A stretch of 64,000 nucleotides of DNA, from the NCBI GenBank assembly GCA_937139475.1, contig CAKZQF010000112.1, positions 1 through 64,000 of the forward strand. Direction: 5' to 3'. Positions 35,501 through 44,685 of the stretch are shown in pieces. The notes beneath the pieces are model-generated. The model had not been told where the DNA came from, did not search any database, and saw only the letters and a list, made by a program, of their open reading frames with translations. The position numbers and the translations under genes are program-made. Position 1 is the first letter of the stretch, and every line of letters begins with the position of its first letter. The stretch comes from an uncultured Gammaproteobacteria bacterium. GTDB lineage: Bacteria; Pseudomonadota; Gammaproteobacteria; Enterobacterales; Psychrobiaceae.

Positions 35501-36281
35501 AGGTGTCGAGGCGACTAAGCTATTTAGCGACGCGCAAGATATGCTCAAGAAAATCATTGATGAAAAATGGTTAACGGCGCGAGCGGTTATCGGACTCTAC
35601 CCCGCTAACAGCGTAGGTGATGATATTGAAATTTATACAGATGAGTCCCGTAGCGACGTATTGATGACCACGCATCATCTACGCCAGCAATTAGAGCGCG
35701 TGGGTGGCAATAACAATTTCGCCCTATCAGATTTCGTGGCACCAAAAGAATCTAGCGTGCCAGATTATATGGGGGGCTTTGCCGTAACGGCAGGCGTCGG
35801 TATTGACGAGCATATTGAGCGTTTTGAAGCCGCCAACGACGACTACAGCGCCATTATGCTGAAATCACTGGCCGACCGACTGGCAGAAGCCTTTGCAGAG
35901 CATATGCACGAGCGAGTGCGAAAAGAGTTTTGGGGCTATGCAAGCGATGAAGCACTAGATAACGAAGCGTTGATTAAAGAAAAATACAAAGGTATTCGTC
36001 CAGCGCCTGGCTACCCTGCTTGTCCCGATCATACAGAGAAGGGTCTGCTGTGGGAGCTATTAACGCCAGATCAGGATATCGATTTAAACATTACTGAAAG
36101 CTTTGCGATGTTCCCAACAGCGGCAGTGTCTGGTTGGTATTTTGCAAACCCTGAGTCACGCTACTTTGGAGTAAGTGACATCAAACGGGATCAGGTGGAA
36201 GATTATGCCAAACGTAAAGGCATGACCATTGAAGAAACCGAGCGCTGGCTATCGCCAATTTTAGGTTACGATCCTGAGTAA
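32580..36281 (+). CDS. metH: Cobalamin-dependent methionine synthase
   Basis: A 1233-residue four-domain enzyme that transfers the methyl group of methyltetrahydrofolate to homocysteine through cobalamin. Seen: homocysteine domain with the zinc cysteines (LNCALG and GGCCGTTP, near residues 250 and 317), pterin domain ([12 protein letters not shown] near 360), cobalamin domain with the cap helix and the cobalt-ligand His in [12 protein letters not shown] near residue 763, and the activation domain binding S-adenosylmethionine ([15 protein letters not shown] near 1140). Length matches E. coli (1227). Controlled by tandem MetJ boxes. Confidence 0.98.
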   Translation: MSMQAANKKAQIQQILKERVMILDGAMGTMIQAHNFSEEEFRGQRFADWPCSIKGNNDLLSITQTDAIKDIHRQYFAAGADIVETNTFNATTIAMADYEMESVSREINFVSAKLAREVADEFAISEPDKPRFVAGVLGPTNRTCSISPDVNDPGFRNITFNGLVEAYTESAHALIEGGCDIIMVETIFDTLNAKACLFAVESVFEQLGYKLPVMVSGTITDASGRTLTGQTTEAFYNSLSHVEPISIGLNCALGPAELRQYVEELSRLSEFPVSAHPNAGLPNEFGAYDLDAVEMAGYISEWANSGFLNIVGGCCGTTPTHIQRISEALSGIAPRQLPEIEVACRLSGLEPYNITAQSLYTNVGERTNVTGSARFLRLIKEEDFTTALEVALHQVEAGAQIIDINMDEGMLESKEAMVRFLNLIASEPDISRVPIMIDSSKWDVIEAGLQCIQGKGIVNSISLKEGEEQFIYQASLIKRYGAAAIVMAFDEEGQADTYERKIEICQRAYDVLTQKVGFPPQDIIFDPNIFAIATGIEEHNNYAVDFIEATRYIRENLPHAGVSGGVSNVSFSFRGNNPVREAIHGVFLYHAIQAGMNMGIVNAAQLAIYDDIPQDLKEAVEYAVLNQGDDATEKLLDVAEEYRNAGSKSKVHVQDLSWRELPVAERLAHSLVKGITEFIDEDTEAARVMFDKPIEVIEGPLMDGMNIVGDLFGSGKMFLPQVVKSARVMKQAVAYLNPYIEAEKTPGQSNGKVVMATVKGDVHDIGKNIVGIVLQCNGYEVFDLGVMVSVEDIIKCVKENDADVIGLSGLITPSLDEMVHNVKAFKREGIDIPVLIGGATCSKIHTAVKIAPHYEHGALYVADASRSVPIVTKLINDKTRKPCIDEHYGEYDAMREKRLAQGNRKTLVSLEAARANKSTFDYTNNPPAKPNVMGKQIFDNYPLEKLLDRIDWTPFFRSWELHGKYPNILKDKVVGVEATKLFSDAQDMLKKIIDEKWLTARAVIGLYPANSVGDDIEIYTDESRSDVLMTTHHLRQQLERVGGNNNFALSDFVAPKESSVPDYMGGFAVTAGVGIDEHIERFEAANDDYSAIMLKSLADRLAEAFAEHMHERVRKEFWGYASDEALDNEALIKEKYKGIRPAPGYPACPDHTEKGLLWELLTPDQDIDLNITESFAMFPTAAVSGWYFANPESRYFGVSDIKRDQVEDYAKRKGMTIEETERWLSPILGYDPE

Positions 36282-36294
36282 TCAGAGGCTACAA

Positions 36295-36329
36295 ACAAAA
36301 ACGCCAGCTAATTAGCTGGCGTTTTTGTT
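36295..36329. terminator. Bidirectional terminator between metH and the deoxynucleoside kinase gene
   Basis: ACGCCAGCTAATTAGCTGGCGT is a perfect palindrome flanked by A-runs on the left and T-runs on the right, serving both convergent genes. Confidence 0.92.
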
Positions 36330-36339
36330 TTAGACGGGC

Positions 36340-37011
36340 TTAAGCGATGTCAGCAACTAGCGCTGAAATATCAGGGCACACGTCTGTTAATATGCGTCTT
36401 GCTAGCATTTCATGACAACCAAAATCAGTCCACTCTTGGGTAATAAGTTGCGTGTTATAGCGACGACAAATATGTGGTAAGAAAGTATCGTGACAATCAG
36501 AGATCAATTGAAGGTACTCTTGTGACGTTCCAGCTTCTGCATCACGGGCACGCTCAAGCATACGGGTATAAGAGATCACAGGGTCAGATTTTAAGTAGAT
36601 AACCGCGCTCACTTGCGGGTAGTCATTTAGCTTATCCTGAATATCGTAGTAGTAATCCAAATCTTTGCCATCTGGGCGACAGGCTTCCGCCAGGTTTGCT
36701 TGACAGAATACCAAATCAGAGAACAATGAGCGCTCAATCACATAGTGGAATTCAGGATTTAGGTTTTGACAGATTTCAGCACGTTTATTAGTAATGTAAC
36801 GCTGAAACTCAATACGCTTAGTCGGATCAACCGTAAACGCTTTTAACAGGCGCTGAAACTCGCTATCAGTATCAACATCTTCGATGATAAGTTGCCAAGG
36901 CTGCGTGCTATGCCCGTTTAACTGTTCGACAAGTTTTGGTAGTAAAGTCGACTTACCAACACCGATATTTCCTTCTACCGCAATTAAATTAAAATGTGGG
37001 GCTTGTGACAT
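36340..37011 (-). CDS. Deoxynucleoside kinase (dNK family)
   Basis: A 223-residue kinase with P-loop VEGNIGVGKST near residue 14, the catalytic/substrate motif IIEDVD near residue 43, the Glu-Arg-Ser motif VIERSLFSD near residue 91 and a lid RMLERARDAE. It phosphorylates deoxynucleosides for salvage of dNTPs. Gammaproteobacterial members of this deoxyadenosine/deoxyguanosine kinase-like family have not been given a fixed symbol; the exact base preference is not visible. Monocistronic, convergent with metH. Confidence 0.88.
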   Translation of the reverse strand: MSQAPHFNLIAVEGNIGVGKSTLLPKLVEQLNGHSTQPWQLIIEDVDTDSEFQRLLKAFTVDPTKRIEFQRYITNKRAEICQNLNPEFHYVIERSLFSDLVFCQANLAEACRPDGKDLDYYYDIQDKLNDYPQVSAVIYLKSDPVISYTRMLERARDAEAGTSQEYLQLISDCHDTFLPHICRRYNTQLITQEWTDFGCHEMLARRILTDVCPDISALVADIA

Positions 37012-37262
37012 GCTTACCTACTCACTATGACTATTCATTTAAAGAGCGCGCTAGAATAGCACAATATATGGTAGAAACATTGAGGCTGTTCAAAGTTTAA
37101 CTTACCGAATTCTAGTTGCTTTATTTTTATACAAACCAACCAGTTACATATGAATAAGCTGTGCATAACCACTTAGCAATAAGTGAGTAAGCGGTGAGCA
37201 AGCAGGTTAACCCCTTGGCCTTTTTAGCTTTAATTAAATCGGGTGCAAAGCCGAAATAAGCC

Positions 37263-37769
37263 TTAATAAATTGGCCCTTTTTCCTCGAGTTGCGTTAAGT
37301 ACAAGCGCAGGTCTAATTCTAGTTGAAAATAATCTGGTTCCATATATTGGCACAGTTTATAAAACGCTTTGTTATGCTCCTTTTCACGACTATGCGCTAA
37401 CTCATGAACCACTATCATCGAGAGAAAAGCCAAAGGCACCTTTTTAAAAACACGCGCGATGCGAATTTCGCGTTTTGCTTTTAATTTCTTCCCTTGCACA
37501 CGACTAACGTAAGTATGGGTACCCAGCGCATTATTTATCACATGAATCTTGTCATCAAAAGCAACCTTGCTAATCGGCGTTGACTGCTTTAAAAACTGGT
37601 TTTTAATCCCCTGAACATAGTTATAGAGCTCTTTTTCACTGGTCACCTGATGGCAGCTAGGATAACGGGCAAGCAAGTAGTCAGCTAACTTATCTTGCTT
37701 TATAAGTTGCTGTGCTTGTTCAATAATCTGTTGGGGATAGCCTCGTAAATAAGGCAATTGATTAGTCAT
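37263..37769 (-). CDS. ygjP: YgjP-type zinc metallopeptidase
   Basis: A 168-residue protein with the zinc motif VVHELAHSREKEHNKAFY near residues 121-138, giving His-Glu-x-x-His and the third His, then YMEPDY, which are the hallmarks of the YgjP/DUF45 (M48-related) family. Length matches E. coli YgjP (167). Cytoplasmic; the substrate is unknown. It is divergent from the 92-residue gene with only 42 bases between them. The 250-base gap to the deoxynucleoside kinase holds no gene. Confidence 0.85.
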   Translation of the reverse strand: MTNQLPYLRGYPQQIIEQAQQLIKQDKLADYLLARYPSCHQVTSEKELYNYVQGIKNQFLKQSTPISKVAFDDKIHVINNALGTHTYVSRVQGKKLKAKREIRIARVFKKVPLAFLSMIVVHELAHSREKEHNKAFYKLCQYMEPDYFQLELDLRLYLTQLEEKGPIY

Positions 37770-37811
37770 AGGGATGGTTTATAATAAATTTTTCATTGTA
37801 AGTTACGTACC

Positions 37812-38090
37812 ATGGCAAAGCTACCCGTTGATAAGCTACTCAAAAACCACCCCGAACTCACACATTCCCTCGCCGTAAAGGTAACCTCTCACATCCAGCG
37901 ACAAGCGGGTGATTGGCTGCTAAATACCATTATGCTCGATGGTGTTGACGTGCCGTTTAAATACAAACGAAAAAAACTATATCGAGAACTCACTGGGCAA
38001 CGCGTGAATCTTACCTATTATCCAGCAACCGAATCAGTTGCTGGGTTTGAGGTGGAAATAATGAAAGTGGTACGCATTCGAGTTGCTTAA
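37812..38090 (+). CDS. Conserved small protein of unknown function
   Basis: A 92-residue basic protein (MAKLPVDKLLKNHPELTHS...) with a central VPFKYKRKKLYRELTGQRVNLTYYP. I do not assign a family. No signal or membrane segment. It reads well as a gene: start after a short spacer, typical codon use, and convergent stop against the DUF3010 gene with a small hairpin (GAGTTGC/GCAACTC, 38080-38099) across its stop. Confidence 0.65.
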   Translation: MAKLPVDKLLKNHPELTHSLAVKVTSHIQRQAGDWLLNTIMLDGVDVPFKYKRKKLYRELTGQRVNLTYYPATESVAGFEVEIMKVVRIRVA

Positions 38091-38106
38091 TGGCAACTCA
38101 ATTAAG

Positions 38107-38529
38107 TTAACTACTTAAAAAAGCGTAAGCGGTATTAAATGCTTTCTCTTGGAATGGTTTTAGACCAGTATGCTTGAATTCAATTGCTGGCGGACAGCGT
38201 TTAAGCCATTGTTTCTCAACAGCCATCGGAATAATTTCAACATCAAGGTCAGCACAAAGTTGAAGCGCAGCTTCGAGTTTAAAGGTTGGCATTTTTGCCG
38301 CGTGTTTACCATTTGAAATACGTTCAGCGATAATAACGCGGTCAACATTATAATCTTCCATTAGCTTTTTAAAGGCAAATTGGAAAGCCATTAAGTCTTC
38401 ACGCTCATTAACACGCTGTACTGTAAAACGCTGTTGACGACAGTCAGGAATATCAAAAACATCGTTATCTTTATGTAATAAACAGATATTGGCGTGATTA
38501 TCTTTTAAATCTACGGCACAAATTCTCAT
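38107..38529 (-). CDS. DUF3010 family protein
   Basis: A 140-residue protein with MRICAVDLKDNHANICLL at the N-terminus and VDRVIIAERISNGKHAAKMPTFKLEAALQL in the middle. The Asp in AVDLKDN and the Glu in IAER give an RNase H/RuvC-like outline, which is an inference. The family is restricted to marine gammaproteobacteria and relatives and has no established role. Confidence 0.8.
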   Translation of the reverse strand: MRICAVDLKDNHANICLLHKDNDVFDIPDCRQQRFTVQRVNEREDLMAFQFAFKKLMEDYNVDRVIIAERISNGKHAAKMPTFKLEAALQLCADLDVEIIPMAVEKQWLKRCPPAIEFKHTGLKPFQEKAFNTAYAFLSS

Positions 38530-38767
38530 TAAGTTTCACCTATTATAAATATTTTACTTTCAATGGCGCCTATTATACTCAATCGCACCAAATACTCACT
38601 CTTTATGCATGCTATTTGCGAGTTAGTTGGCTTTATATTTTAGAAATACAAGATTTTAATCAAAGCGGCGAACGTTATTTGATGAGATTTACGCTTTTAT
38701 CCACTTTAATACGATATACTGAGCGAATGCGAATAGAGCATACGAATATATTAGTACAGGAAAACTC

Positions 38768-39715
38768 ATGGCCAATGTTTTAGAGAGCGTCAACCAACGC
38801 ACCCAGCTAGTCGGTGAAAACCGCCTTGAACTATTGTTATTTAATTTGGGATCTTACCAAAGCTTTGCGATTAACGTTTTTAAGGTGCAGGAAGTGGTCA
38901 GCCTTCCCCGCTTATCGGCTTTACCCGGCTCTCACCCTTCAGTTGTTGGTGTGACAAATATGCGTGGCACGACAATACCTGTCATTAATCTACCACAAGC
39001 AATCGGCATGCGACCACTAGAGATAAATGCAGATTGCAACATGATAATCACTGAATACAATCGCACTGTGCAGGGCTTCCTTGTGGGAAAAATTGACCAG
39101 ATAGTGAATACTGACTGGGGTAACATACAGCCACCGCCTAAAACAGCTGGACGCCATCATTATTTAACCGCCATCACGCAACTCGAGCGTGAGGGGCAAA
39201 ATAAAATTATTGAGATTATTGATGTTGAGAAAGTGCTTGCCGAAATAATCAGTTACGATACCAGCATTTCAGAAGGGGTGTTAGACCATACGATAGCTCA
39301 AGAATTTTATGGTAAAAAAGTGTTAATCGTCGATGACTCAACCACCGCACGTAACCTAATCAAACAAACCTTAGCTGTAGTCGGCATTGAGATTATTGAA
39401 GCAACCGATGGGTTGCAGGCGCTCAACCTATTAAAAGGCTGGGCCGATGAAGGCAAAACGGTTACTGATGAAATACTCATGATGATCACAGATGCAGAAA
39501 TGCCAGAAATGGACGGCTACAAGCTCACTCATGAGATACGCAATGATCAGCGACTTAAAGACTTATACATCGCTCTAAACACCTCGCTTAGTGGTAGTTT
39601 TAATGACGCGATGGTTGAAAAGGTTGGTTGTGATCGCTTTATCTCTAAGTTCCAACCAGATAAATTGGTTGAGGTAATGCAAGACCGTCTACGTCAAACC
39701 TTAAACATCGATTAA
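38768..39715 (+). CDS. cheV: Chemotaxis coupling protein CheV
   Basis: A 315-residue CheW-receiver fusion. The CheW part covers about residues 15-165 (FAINVFKVQEVV, GVTNMRGTTIPVINL). The receiver part covers about residues 178-310 with IVDDS, the phospho-acceptor Asp in MMITDAEMPEMDG, the Ser/Thr in LNTSLSG and the Lys in RFISKFQ. It couples receptors to CheA, with phosphorylation adjusting adaptation. It stands alone, as cheV often does, with AGGA before the ATG. Confidence 0.96.
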   Translation: MANVLESVNQRTQLVGENRLELLLFNLGSYQSFAINVFKVQEVVSLPRLSALPGSHPSVVGVTNMRGTTIPVINLPQAIGMRPLEINADCNMIITEYNRTVQGFLVGKIDQIVNTDWGNIQPPPKTAGRHHYLTAITQLEREGQNKIIEIIDVEKVLAEIISYDTSISEGVLDHTIAQEFYGKKVLIVDDSTTARNLIKQTLAVVGIEIIEATDGLQALNLLKGWADEGKTVTDEILMMITDAEMPEMDGYKLTHEIRNDQRLKDLYIALNTSLSGSFNDAMVEKVGCDRFISKFQPDKLVEVMQDRLRQTLNID

Positions 39716-39720
39716 GATAT

Positions 39721-40407
39721 TTAATCGTTAAGTGCCTGCGTAATAATTTCAGTGTACTCCTGGGGTGTTCTTGCCCCGTTCACTAAGTATTTCTGGTTTA
39801 TGATAAGCGCCGGCACACTATTTATGCCCGCCTGTTTAATGTCCTCCATCAGCCGGCTAAGCTGCAATCTAAGCTGTTCATTCTCTAGCGCGTATTTAAT
39901 TTGCTCGCTATCTAAGCCAACGTCCAAGGCTATTTGGCTAAGTATTTTACGGTCACTAATATCATCTCCGCGCTTAAAGTAGGCATCAAACAAAGCGGAC
40001 TTTAATGGTGTTTGTAATCCCAACGATTGAGCTAGGTGTAATAAACGGTGACAATCAAAGCTGTTGTACACATGGCGCTCTACTAACGGCTTAAACTCAA
40101 AACCGACAGCTAAGCCCCGTTGCTCAATGTGCATGATATTTTGCAGCTGTTGTTCCCTGTCCATGCCATATTTTTGCCTCAAGTATTCTTCTATCCCCTG
40201 CCCTTCTTTACTCATATGGGGGTTAATTTCAAACGGCAACCATGATAACTCTACTCTCATAGAGGAAGGCAATGATGCAATTGCCTGAGATAGCGCATGG
40301 TAACCAATAGCACACCAAGGACAACTGACATCTGACACAATTTCTAATTTAATCACTACGTTACTCACCACAATCACCAATATGTTTTTAGTTGCAACTT
40401 GCTTCAC
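39721..40407 (-). CDS. DsbA-family oxidoreductase, FrnE-like
   Basis: A 228-residue thioredoxin-fold protein with the active site CPWC in EIVSDVSCPWCAIGY and the DSBA helical insertion; the cis-Pro loop is GINSVPALIINQKYLVNGA. No cleavable signal, so it is cytoplasmic, like FrnE. The start at 40407 is GTG with AGGA four bases before it, giving an 18-residue leader ahead of the family start; a later GTG near VIKLEIVSDV is the alternative. Its stop faces cheV, and its start region overlaps the leader of the amidohydrolase gene. Confidence 0.88.
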   Translation of the reverse strand: MKQVATKNILVIVVSNVVIKLEIVSDVSCPWCAIGYHALSQAIASLPSSMRVELSWLPFEINPHMSKEGQGIEEYLRQKYGMDREQQLQNIMHIEQRGLAVGFEFKPLVERHVYNSFDCHRLLHLAQSLGLQTPLKSALFDAYFKRGDDISDRKILSQIALDVGLDSEQIKYALENEQLRLQLSRLMEDIKQAGINSVPALIINQKYLVNGARTPQEYTEIITQALND

Positions 40408-40448
40408 TATTTCCTAAGCTCCATCTTACCAAAAACTTAGTGAATAAA

Positions 40449-42101
40449 ATGATGATAAATAAAATACTACTAAGCACCACAGTTTTAATGGCGTGTTCAT
40501 TCAACACCTTGGCCAATGATTTATATGTAAACTTCAAGGGCTACCATACACCGCAAGGCCAACTAAGCCAGTTTAATGCCCTATACGTTACTCAGGGGAA
40601 GGTTGTCGAGACAGGAAAAGCTAAGCAATTGGTAAAGAAGTATGCCAAAGCCAATGTGATTGACCTTCACGGAAAAACAATGTTACCAGGGCTCATTGAT
40701 GGTCATGGTCACGTTGCAGGGTTAGGCCTGAATTTGCAACGAATTTCATTGCGCAATAGCCCGTCCGAGCAAGCGAGTGCAGAAGCGGTGGCCAAATTTG
40801 CCAGTGAAAACCCTGATTTGGCTTGGATCCGCGGCAGGGGGTGGAATCAAGTTTTATGGAAAAGCAAAAGCTTCCCCACTAAAGAAAGTTTAAATGAAAA
40901 GGTATCAAATCGCCCGGTGTGGTTACGTCGCGTTGATGGTCATGCTGGCTGGGCAAACTCAAAAGCACTTGAACTTGCTGGAATAACCCGCCATACCGTA
41001 TCACCTGCAGGCGGAGAAATCGTTAAAGACGCACAGGGGGAACCGACCGGCGTATTAATCGATAATGCGATGGACTTGCTTGAGTCTCATATTCCCCAGC
41101 AATCAGAGCAAGAGTTACGACATGCTATCTTGCAAGCTTCTGCGCATCTACTAAAGCTTGGCATAACCAGCGTTCACGATGCCGGTATTGGTCTATCAAC
41201 TTACAAAGTTTACCGCGCATTAGCGCAGGAAAAGCAATTGCCATTTCGTGCTTATGCAATGATTAGTGCAGCGTCTTCTAGCTACCATGAAATGCTTAAC
41301 AATGGTCACGTGGTTACTGATGATGGCATGCTTAATATTTCCAGTGTCAAAATTTCAGCTGATGGCGCTTTAGGCTCACGCGGCGCAGCGATGCTGCAGC
41401 CTTATTCCGATGACGCTCAAAATAGTGGCTTGTTATTATATAGCCCGGCCGATCTGGAAAAGCAGATGGGACTGGCTATTGGCAAAGGATTTCAAACAAA
41501 CGTACACGCCATTGGTGATAAAGCCAATCACTTAGCGCTCAATTACTACGAGAAATTCAACAAGCATGATGCATCACGAGCACTGCGCCATCGCATAGAG
41601 CACGCTCAAATAGTTGCTGTAGATGATCTACCACGCTTTAAAGCTCTTGATGTGCTACCTTCAATGCAACCGACCCACGCTACCAGCGACATGAATATGG
41701 CGCAAGACCGAGTAGGTCATGCGCGTATCAAAGGGGCTTATGCATGGAAAACATTACTCGATAGTGGGGTAAAAATTGTTTCTGGCTCCGACTTTCCGGT
41801 GGAATATGCCAACCCATTTTACGGCTTACACGCCGCTGTTAGCCGCCAAGATCGCCACAACATGCCTAAGCAAGGTTGGTTAACACATGAAGCAATGACA
41901 TTAACTCAGGCGCTTAACTCTTTCACTTTAGATGCGGCTTATGGCGCACATCAAGAGAAAATAATTGGCAGCTTAGAGCCTGGCAAGTGGGCAGACTTTA
42001 TTGTGACTGATATTAATATCTTTGAGGTGCCAAGCAACCAAATCTGGCAAACCCAAGTTGAGCAGACCTATGTCGCAGGTAAACTAGTTTATTCAAAATA
42101 G
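40449..42101 (+). CDS. Secreted amidohydrolase (YtcJ-like, amidohydrolase family 3)
   Basis: A 550-residue protein with a signal peptide (about residues 1-23, ending FNTLAND). Metal motifs: HxH in LIDGHGHVAGLG, carboxylated or bridging region ISADGALGSRG, His in NVHAIGDKAN and RHRIEHAQIV, and the Asp in VSGSDFPVE. Family 3 enzymes hydrolyse C-N bonds (for example N-substituted formamides); the true substrate is unknown. The start at 40449 gives a proper signal peptide; an in-frame ATG 57 bases upstream does not. Convergent with the lyase gene, seven bases apart. Confidence 0.9.
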   Translation: MMINKILLSTTVLMACSFNTLANDLYVNFKGYHTPQGQLSQFNALYVTQGKVVETGKAKQLVKKYAKANVIDLHGKTMLPGLIDGHGHVAGLGLNLQRISLRNSPSEQASAEAVAKFASENPDLAWIRGRGWNQVLWKSKSFPTKESLNEKVSNRPVWLRRVDGHAGWANSKALELAGITRHTVSPAGGEIVKDAQGEPTGVLIDNAMDLLESHIPQQSEQELRHAILQASAHLLKLGITSVHDAGIGLSTYKVYRALAQEKQLPFRAYAMISAASSSYHEMLNNGHVVTDDGMLNISSVKISADGALGSRGAAMLQPYSDDAQNSGLLLYSPADLEKQMGLAIGKGFQTNVHAIGDKANHLALNYYEKFNKHDASRALRHRIEHAQIVAVDDLPRFKALDVLPSMQPTHATSDMNMAQDRVGHARIKGAYAWKTLLDSGVKIVSGSDFPVEYANPFYGLHAAVSRQDRHNMPKQGWLTHEAMTLTQALNSFTLDAAYGAHQEKIIGSLEPGKWADFIVTDINIFEVPSNQIWQTQVEQTYVAGKLVYSK

Positions 42102-42108
42102 CCTATCA

Positions 42109-44553
42109 CTAACGCGCAGATGAAACACGAATCTGCGCGCCTTTTGAGAACTTCGCCGCCACTAAATTAACCCCCACTTGCCCCTGTATAACTTGGACTT
42201 GTGGCTGTCCCTTAACTTCAAGCTTTAACTGCGCAGGCTTATCTAAAAACAACACCATTTCCTCACTGTCGCCAGAAAGAGTAGCCTGCCAAATAGGTTT
42301 ACTATGTGGCCACAGCACCAGTAGTGGTCCCAAATGGCTAGCGCCTCCCTTGCTGTCACTTAAGGGGGAACGCTGATAGGCCGCGTCTTTGTCTATGGTT
42401 AGCCTTCGCTGCATTGCAACCACATAGCGTGTCAGCTGTTGTTGATCCACTGGCGATATTTCAATACGCCAAGGTGATTTGTCATACCAAGGCTTCACTT
42501 TATATCCCTGCTCAAAAAATTGCCCGTTAAGCTCATTGCTATCACCATCCGCCTCGACATAATGCTGATAGCGCTCCCCACCAACAACCGCCGTCGTGGT
42601 GAGTTGTGGCGCAAGAATATCGATACTTAGTTGGCCTTTGCCGTTGGTGGTTCGCAAGCTTTGCGTCATGGTTGATGCGATGCCATCGTTGACTGTTCCT
42701 TTGAGTTGCCTCATTGAGCGAGCCCGTGGCTTGTTCACCGTATGGGCGAGCCATTTGGTACGGTAATTAGCGTCTGTCGATAAGATCTTGTCATACGTAA
42801 ACATCACATCATATTGATTTAGGTAGGCAAGGTGCCTAATGACTTGTTTGACTTTGGCATTGTTGCCCCCTGCACTAAACCGAGTACTGTTATAAGCCGA
42901 GGTTAAATCAGATGAAATGGCAACATAATTTTCAGGCGCATTGAAATAACGAATCAACTCAGCTGCCCCCAAATGCATTCCACCGTTGCGCTGTGCTTGC
43001 CAATGGGCAACGCTCGTTATTGCGCTACCTGTCGGCATCGCTAAACGCTGGCCACCAGCAGCAACATTTTGCTTGAATAAGTGATTGGGCTTGACCACTT
43101 CATCAGGTTGTTCAATCAACAGACTATTTTTAGACAGCGTTCGAATATCAATATGTCGCCTACGTGGACTTAACACTGAGCCATTGTATTGCGCTGCATC
43201 AACCAGTAGTGGTGCTCCTTTAAATAGCGTGAAGTGGCCGGCATTGTAATGTTGATGGTGGGTAAATATGTGACCAGCCTGGTAGCTAATTACCGTGTCA
43301 TCAGTGCCCCAACCACTACGTACCGCTAAATGATTTCTGAGCTTATGACCAAATAACATATTGTTGTTCAGGTAAGGAGCCATTGGCCACAACAGATCGG
43401 TTTTGCTGCGTTTGGCACGCACACTCGTTGGCTCATGATACTCTGGACTGTAAAGCCATGGAAGTAGCCAGCGGTAGCCTGAATAATAACTCTCTGCGCC
43501 ATAACGCTGGCGAATGGACTGTGCAAAGTGAAAAAAAACCGGCTCCTTGGTCAATTGCGCAATGAGATCGATAACTCGCGCCGTTTCATCCTTAAGGTCA
43601 ATGCGCGGCCCCTCGTCTGCCCAACCGGACATTTTAAAGTCGGGACGGGTAAAATGAATATGGGCCAAGCCGATACGTTTAATAGAGGCGATGATATCTG
43701 CTTTATCATGACTTTGAATTTGAGCGTTGGCATAGGCTGACATCGCTAGCACGCTAATAAACGCACGATTATTAATCCAATAATTGTAGCCTCCAGGCCA
43801 CGTTTCGGTCATTACAATAGCGTGATACGTTTGCTGAAAATGTCCTAGTGCCCGGCGGTATAATTGCTTATTTGTCTCATTTTCACGATTAAGCACCGTG
43901 GCGATAAGAAAGGCTTGTGCGCCTAGGCTCGCTCGGCTGTGCCATAGGCTTGCACTGTCATTATCGAGCAGTTGCAAGTAGTCGAGCAACATCGCCTGTG
44001 CCATTGCATCTAGCTGTTGCCATTCGCTGTCGCTTAGCCAGTGGCTCGATTTAGCAATATCAAGTGCAAAAGAAAAGAGCCACGCGTTACCGCGGCTATT
44101 ACTTACTTTAGGTTTAACTACCCGAAAGGTCGTTAAACTGTCCAGTAAACGGTTAAAGCTCTGCTCACTAGGTTTACTAGCAAAGCAATTAAGCCGAGAA
44201 GCCAGGTGCTTGTTGTTACAATTGATACGAAAACCTAGTCTTTTATCGTTGATGATTTGTAATCTTTTGCTAAGAAATGGCGCAGGTGTGCGGCCCTCCC
44301 AACCTTGTAATTCATGAGCTAGGATTCTGGGGTAAGTTGCCGCGCGAATCCCGACAAGTGAAGTGTCGGCATACCTTGCTTGCGGTGTGATAAACAATGC
44401 ATCTTGCTCGCCTATCGATAACTTATTTGCGACTTTATTAATTAAGGTGGGAAAAGACACCTCAAACCGTTCCATCAACAGCAATGCAATAGCACCGGGC
44501 ACCACCAAGAACACGCAGATCATTATCACAGGTATAACCAAAGAACGTTTCAT
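42109..44553 (-). CDS. Membrane-anchored heparinase II/III-like polysaccharide lyase
   Basis: An 814-residue exported protein. One N-terminal hydrophobic helix (IPVIMICVFLVVPGAIALLL) without a clear cleavage site suggests a membrane anchor. The middle is an alpha-toroid domain (about 100-380, with WPGGYNYWINNRAF), and the C-terminal half is the heparinase II/III beta-sandwich domain with HHQHYNAGHFTLFKGAPLLVD near residue 433, carrying the His/Asn residues expected in the active site. Such lyases cleave uronate-containing polysaccharides. There is no SusCD, transporter or second lyase nearby, so it is not part of a utilisation locus here. Confidence 0.82.
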   Translation of the reverse strand: MKRSLVIPVIMICVFLVVPGAIALLLMERFEVSFPTLINKVANKLSIGEQDALFITPQARYADTSLVGIRAATYPRILAHELQGWEGRTPAPFLSKRLQIINDKRLGFRINCNNKHLASRLNCFASKPSEQSFNRLLDSLTTFRVVKPKVSNSRGNAWLFSFALDIAKSSHWLSDSEWQQLDAMAQAMLLDYLQLLDNDSASLWHSRASLGAQAFLIATVLNRENETNKQLYRRALGHFQQTYHAIVMTETWPGGYNYWINNRAFISVLAMSAYANAQIQSHDKADIIASIKRIGLAHIHFTRPDFKMSGWADEGPRIDLKDETARVIDLIAQLTKEPVFFHFAQSIRQRYGAESYYSGYRWLLPWLYSPEYHEPTSVRAKRSKTDLLWPMAPYLNNNMLFGHKLRNHLAVRSGWGTDDTVISYQAGHIFTHHQHYNAGHFTLFKGAPLLVDAAQYNGSVLSPRRRHIDIRTLSKNSLLIEQPDEVVKPNHLFKQNVAAGGQRLAMPTGSAITSVAHWQAQRNGGMHLGAAELIRYFNAPENYVAISSDLTSAYNSTRFSAGGNNAKVKQVIRHLAYLNQYDVMFTYDKILSTDANYRTKWLAHTVNKPRARSMRQLKGTVNDGIASTMTQSLRTTNGKGQLSIDILAPQLTTTAVVGGERYQHYVEADGDSNELNGQFFEQGYKVKPWYDKSPWRIEISPVDQQQLTRYVVAMQRRLTIDKDAAYQRSPLSDSKGGASHLGPLLVLWPHSKPIWQATLSGDSEEMVLFLDKPAQLKLEVKGQPQVQVIQGQVGVNLVAAKFSKGAQIRVSSAR

Positions 44554-44685
44554 ATTAGCAGCACGTTATTAAAACCATGGTTTGAGTATAGACTGTTTTA
44601 TTTGCTCAATCATAATCAACCAAAGCACTAGAATTGGCGCTTAAATTATCCTATAGTCACGCCATCAATATTTAGAGAGTTGCAC

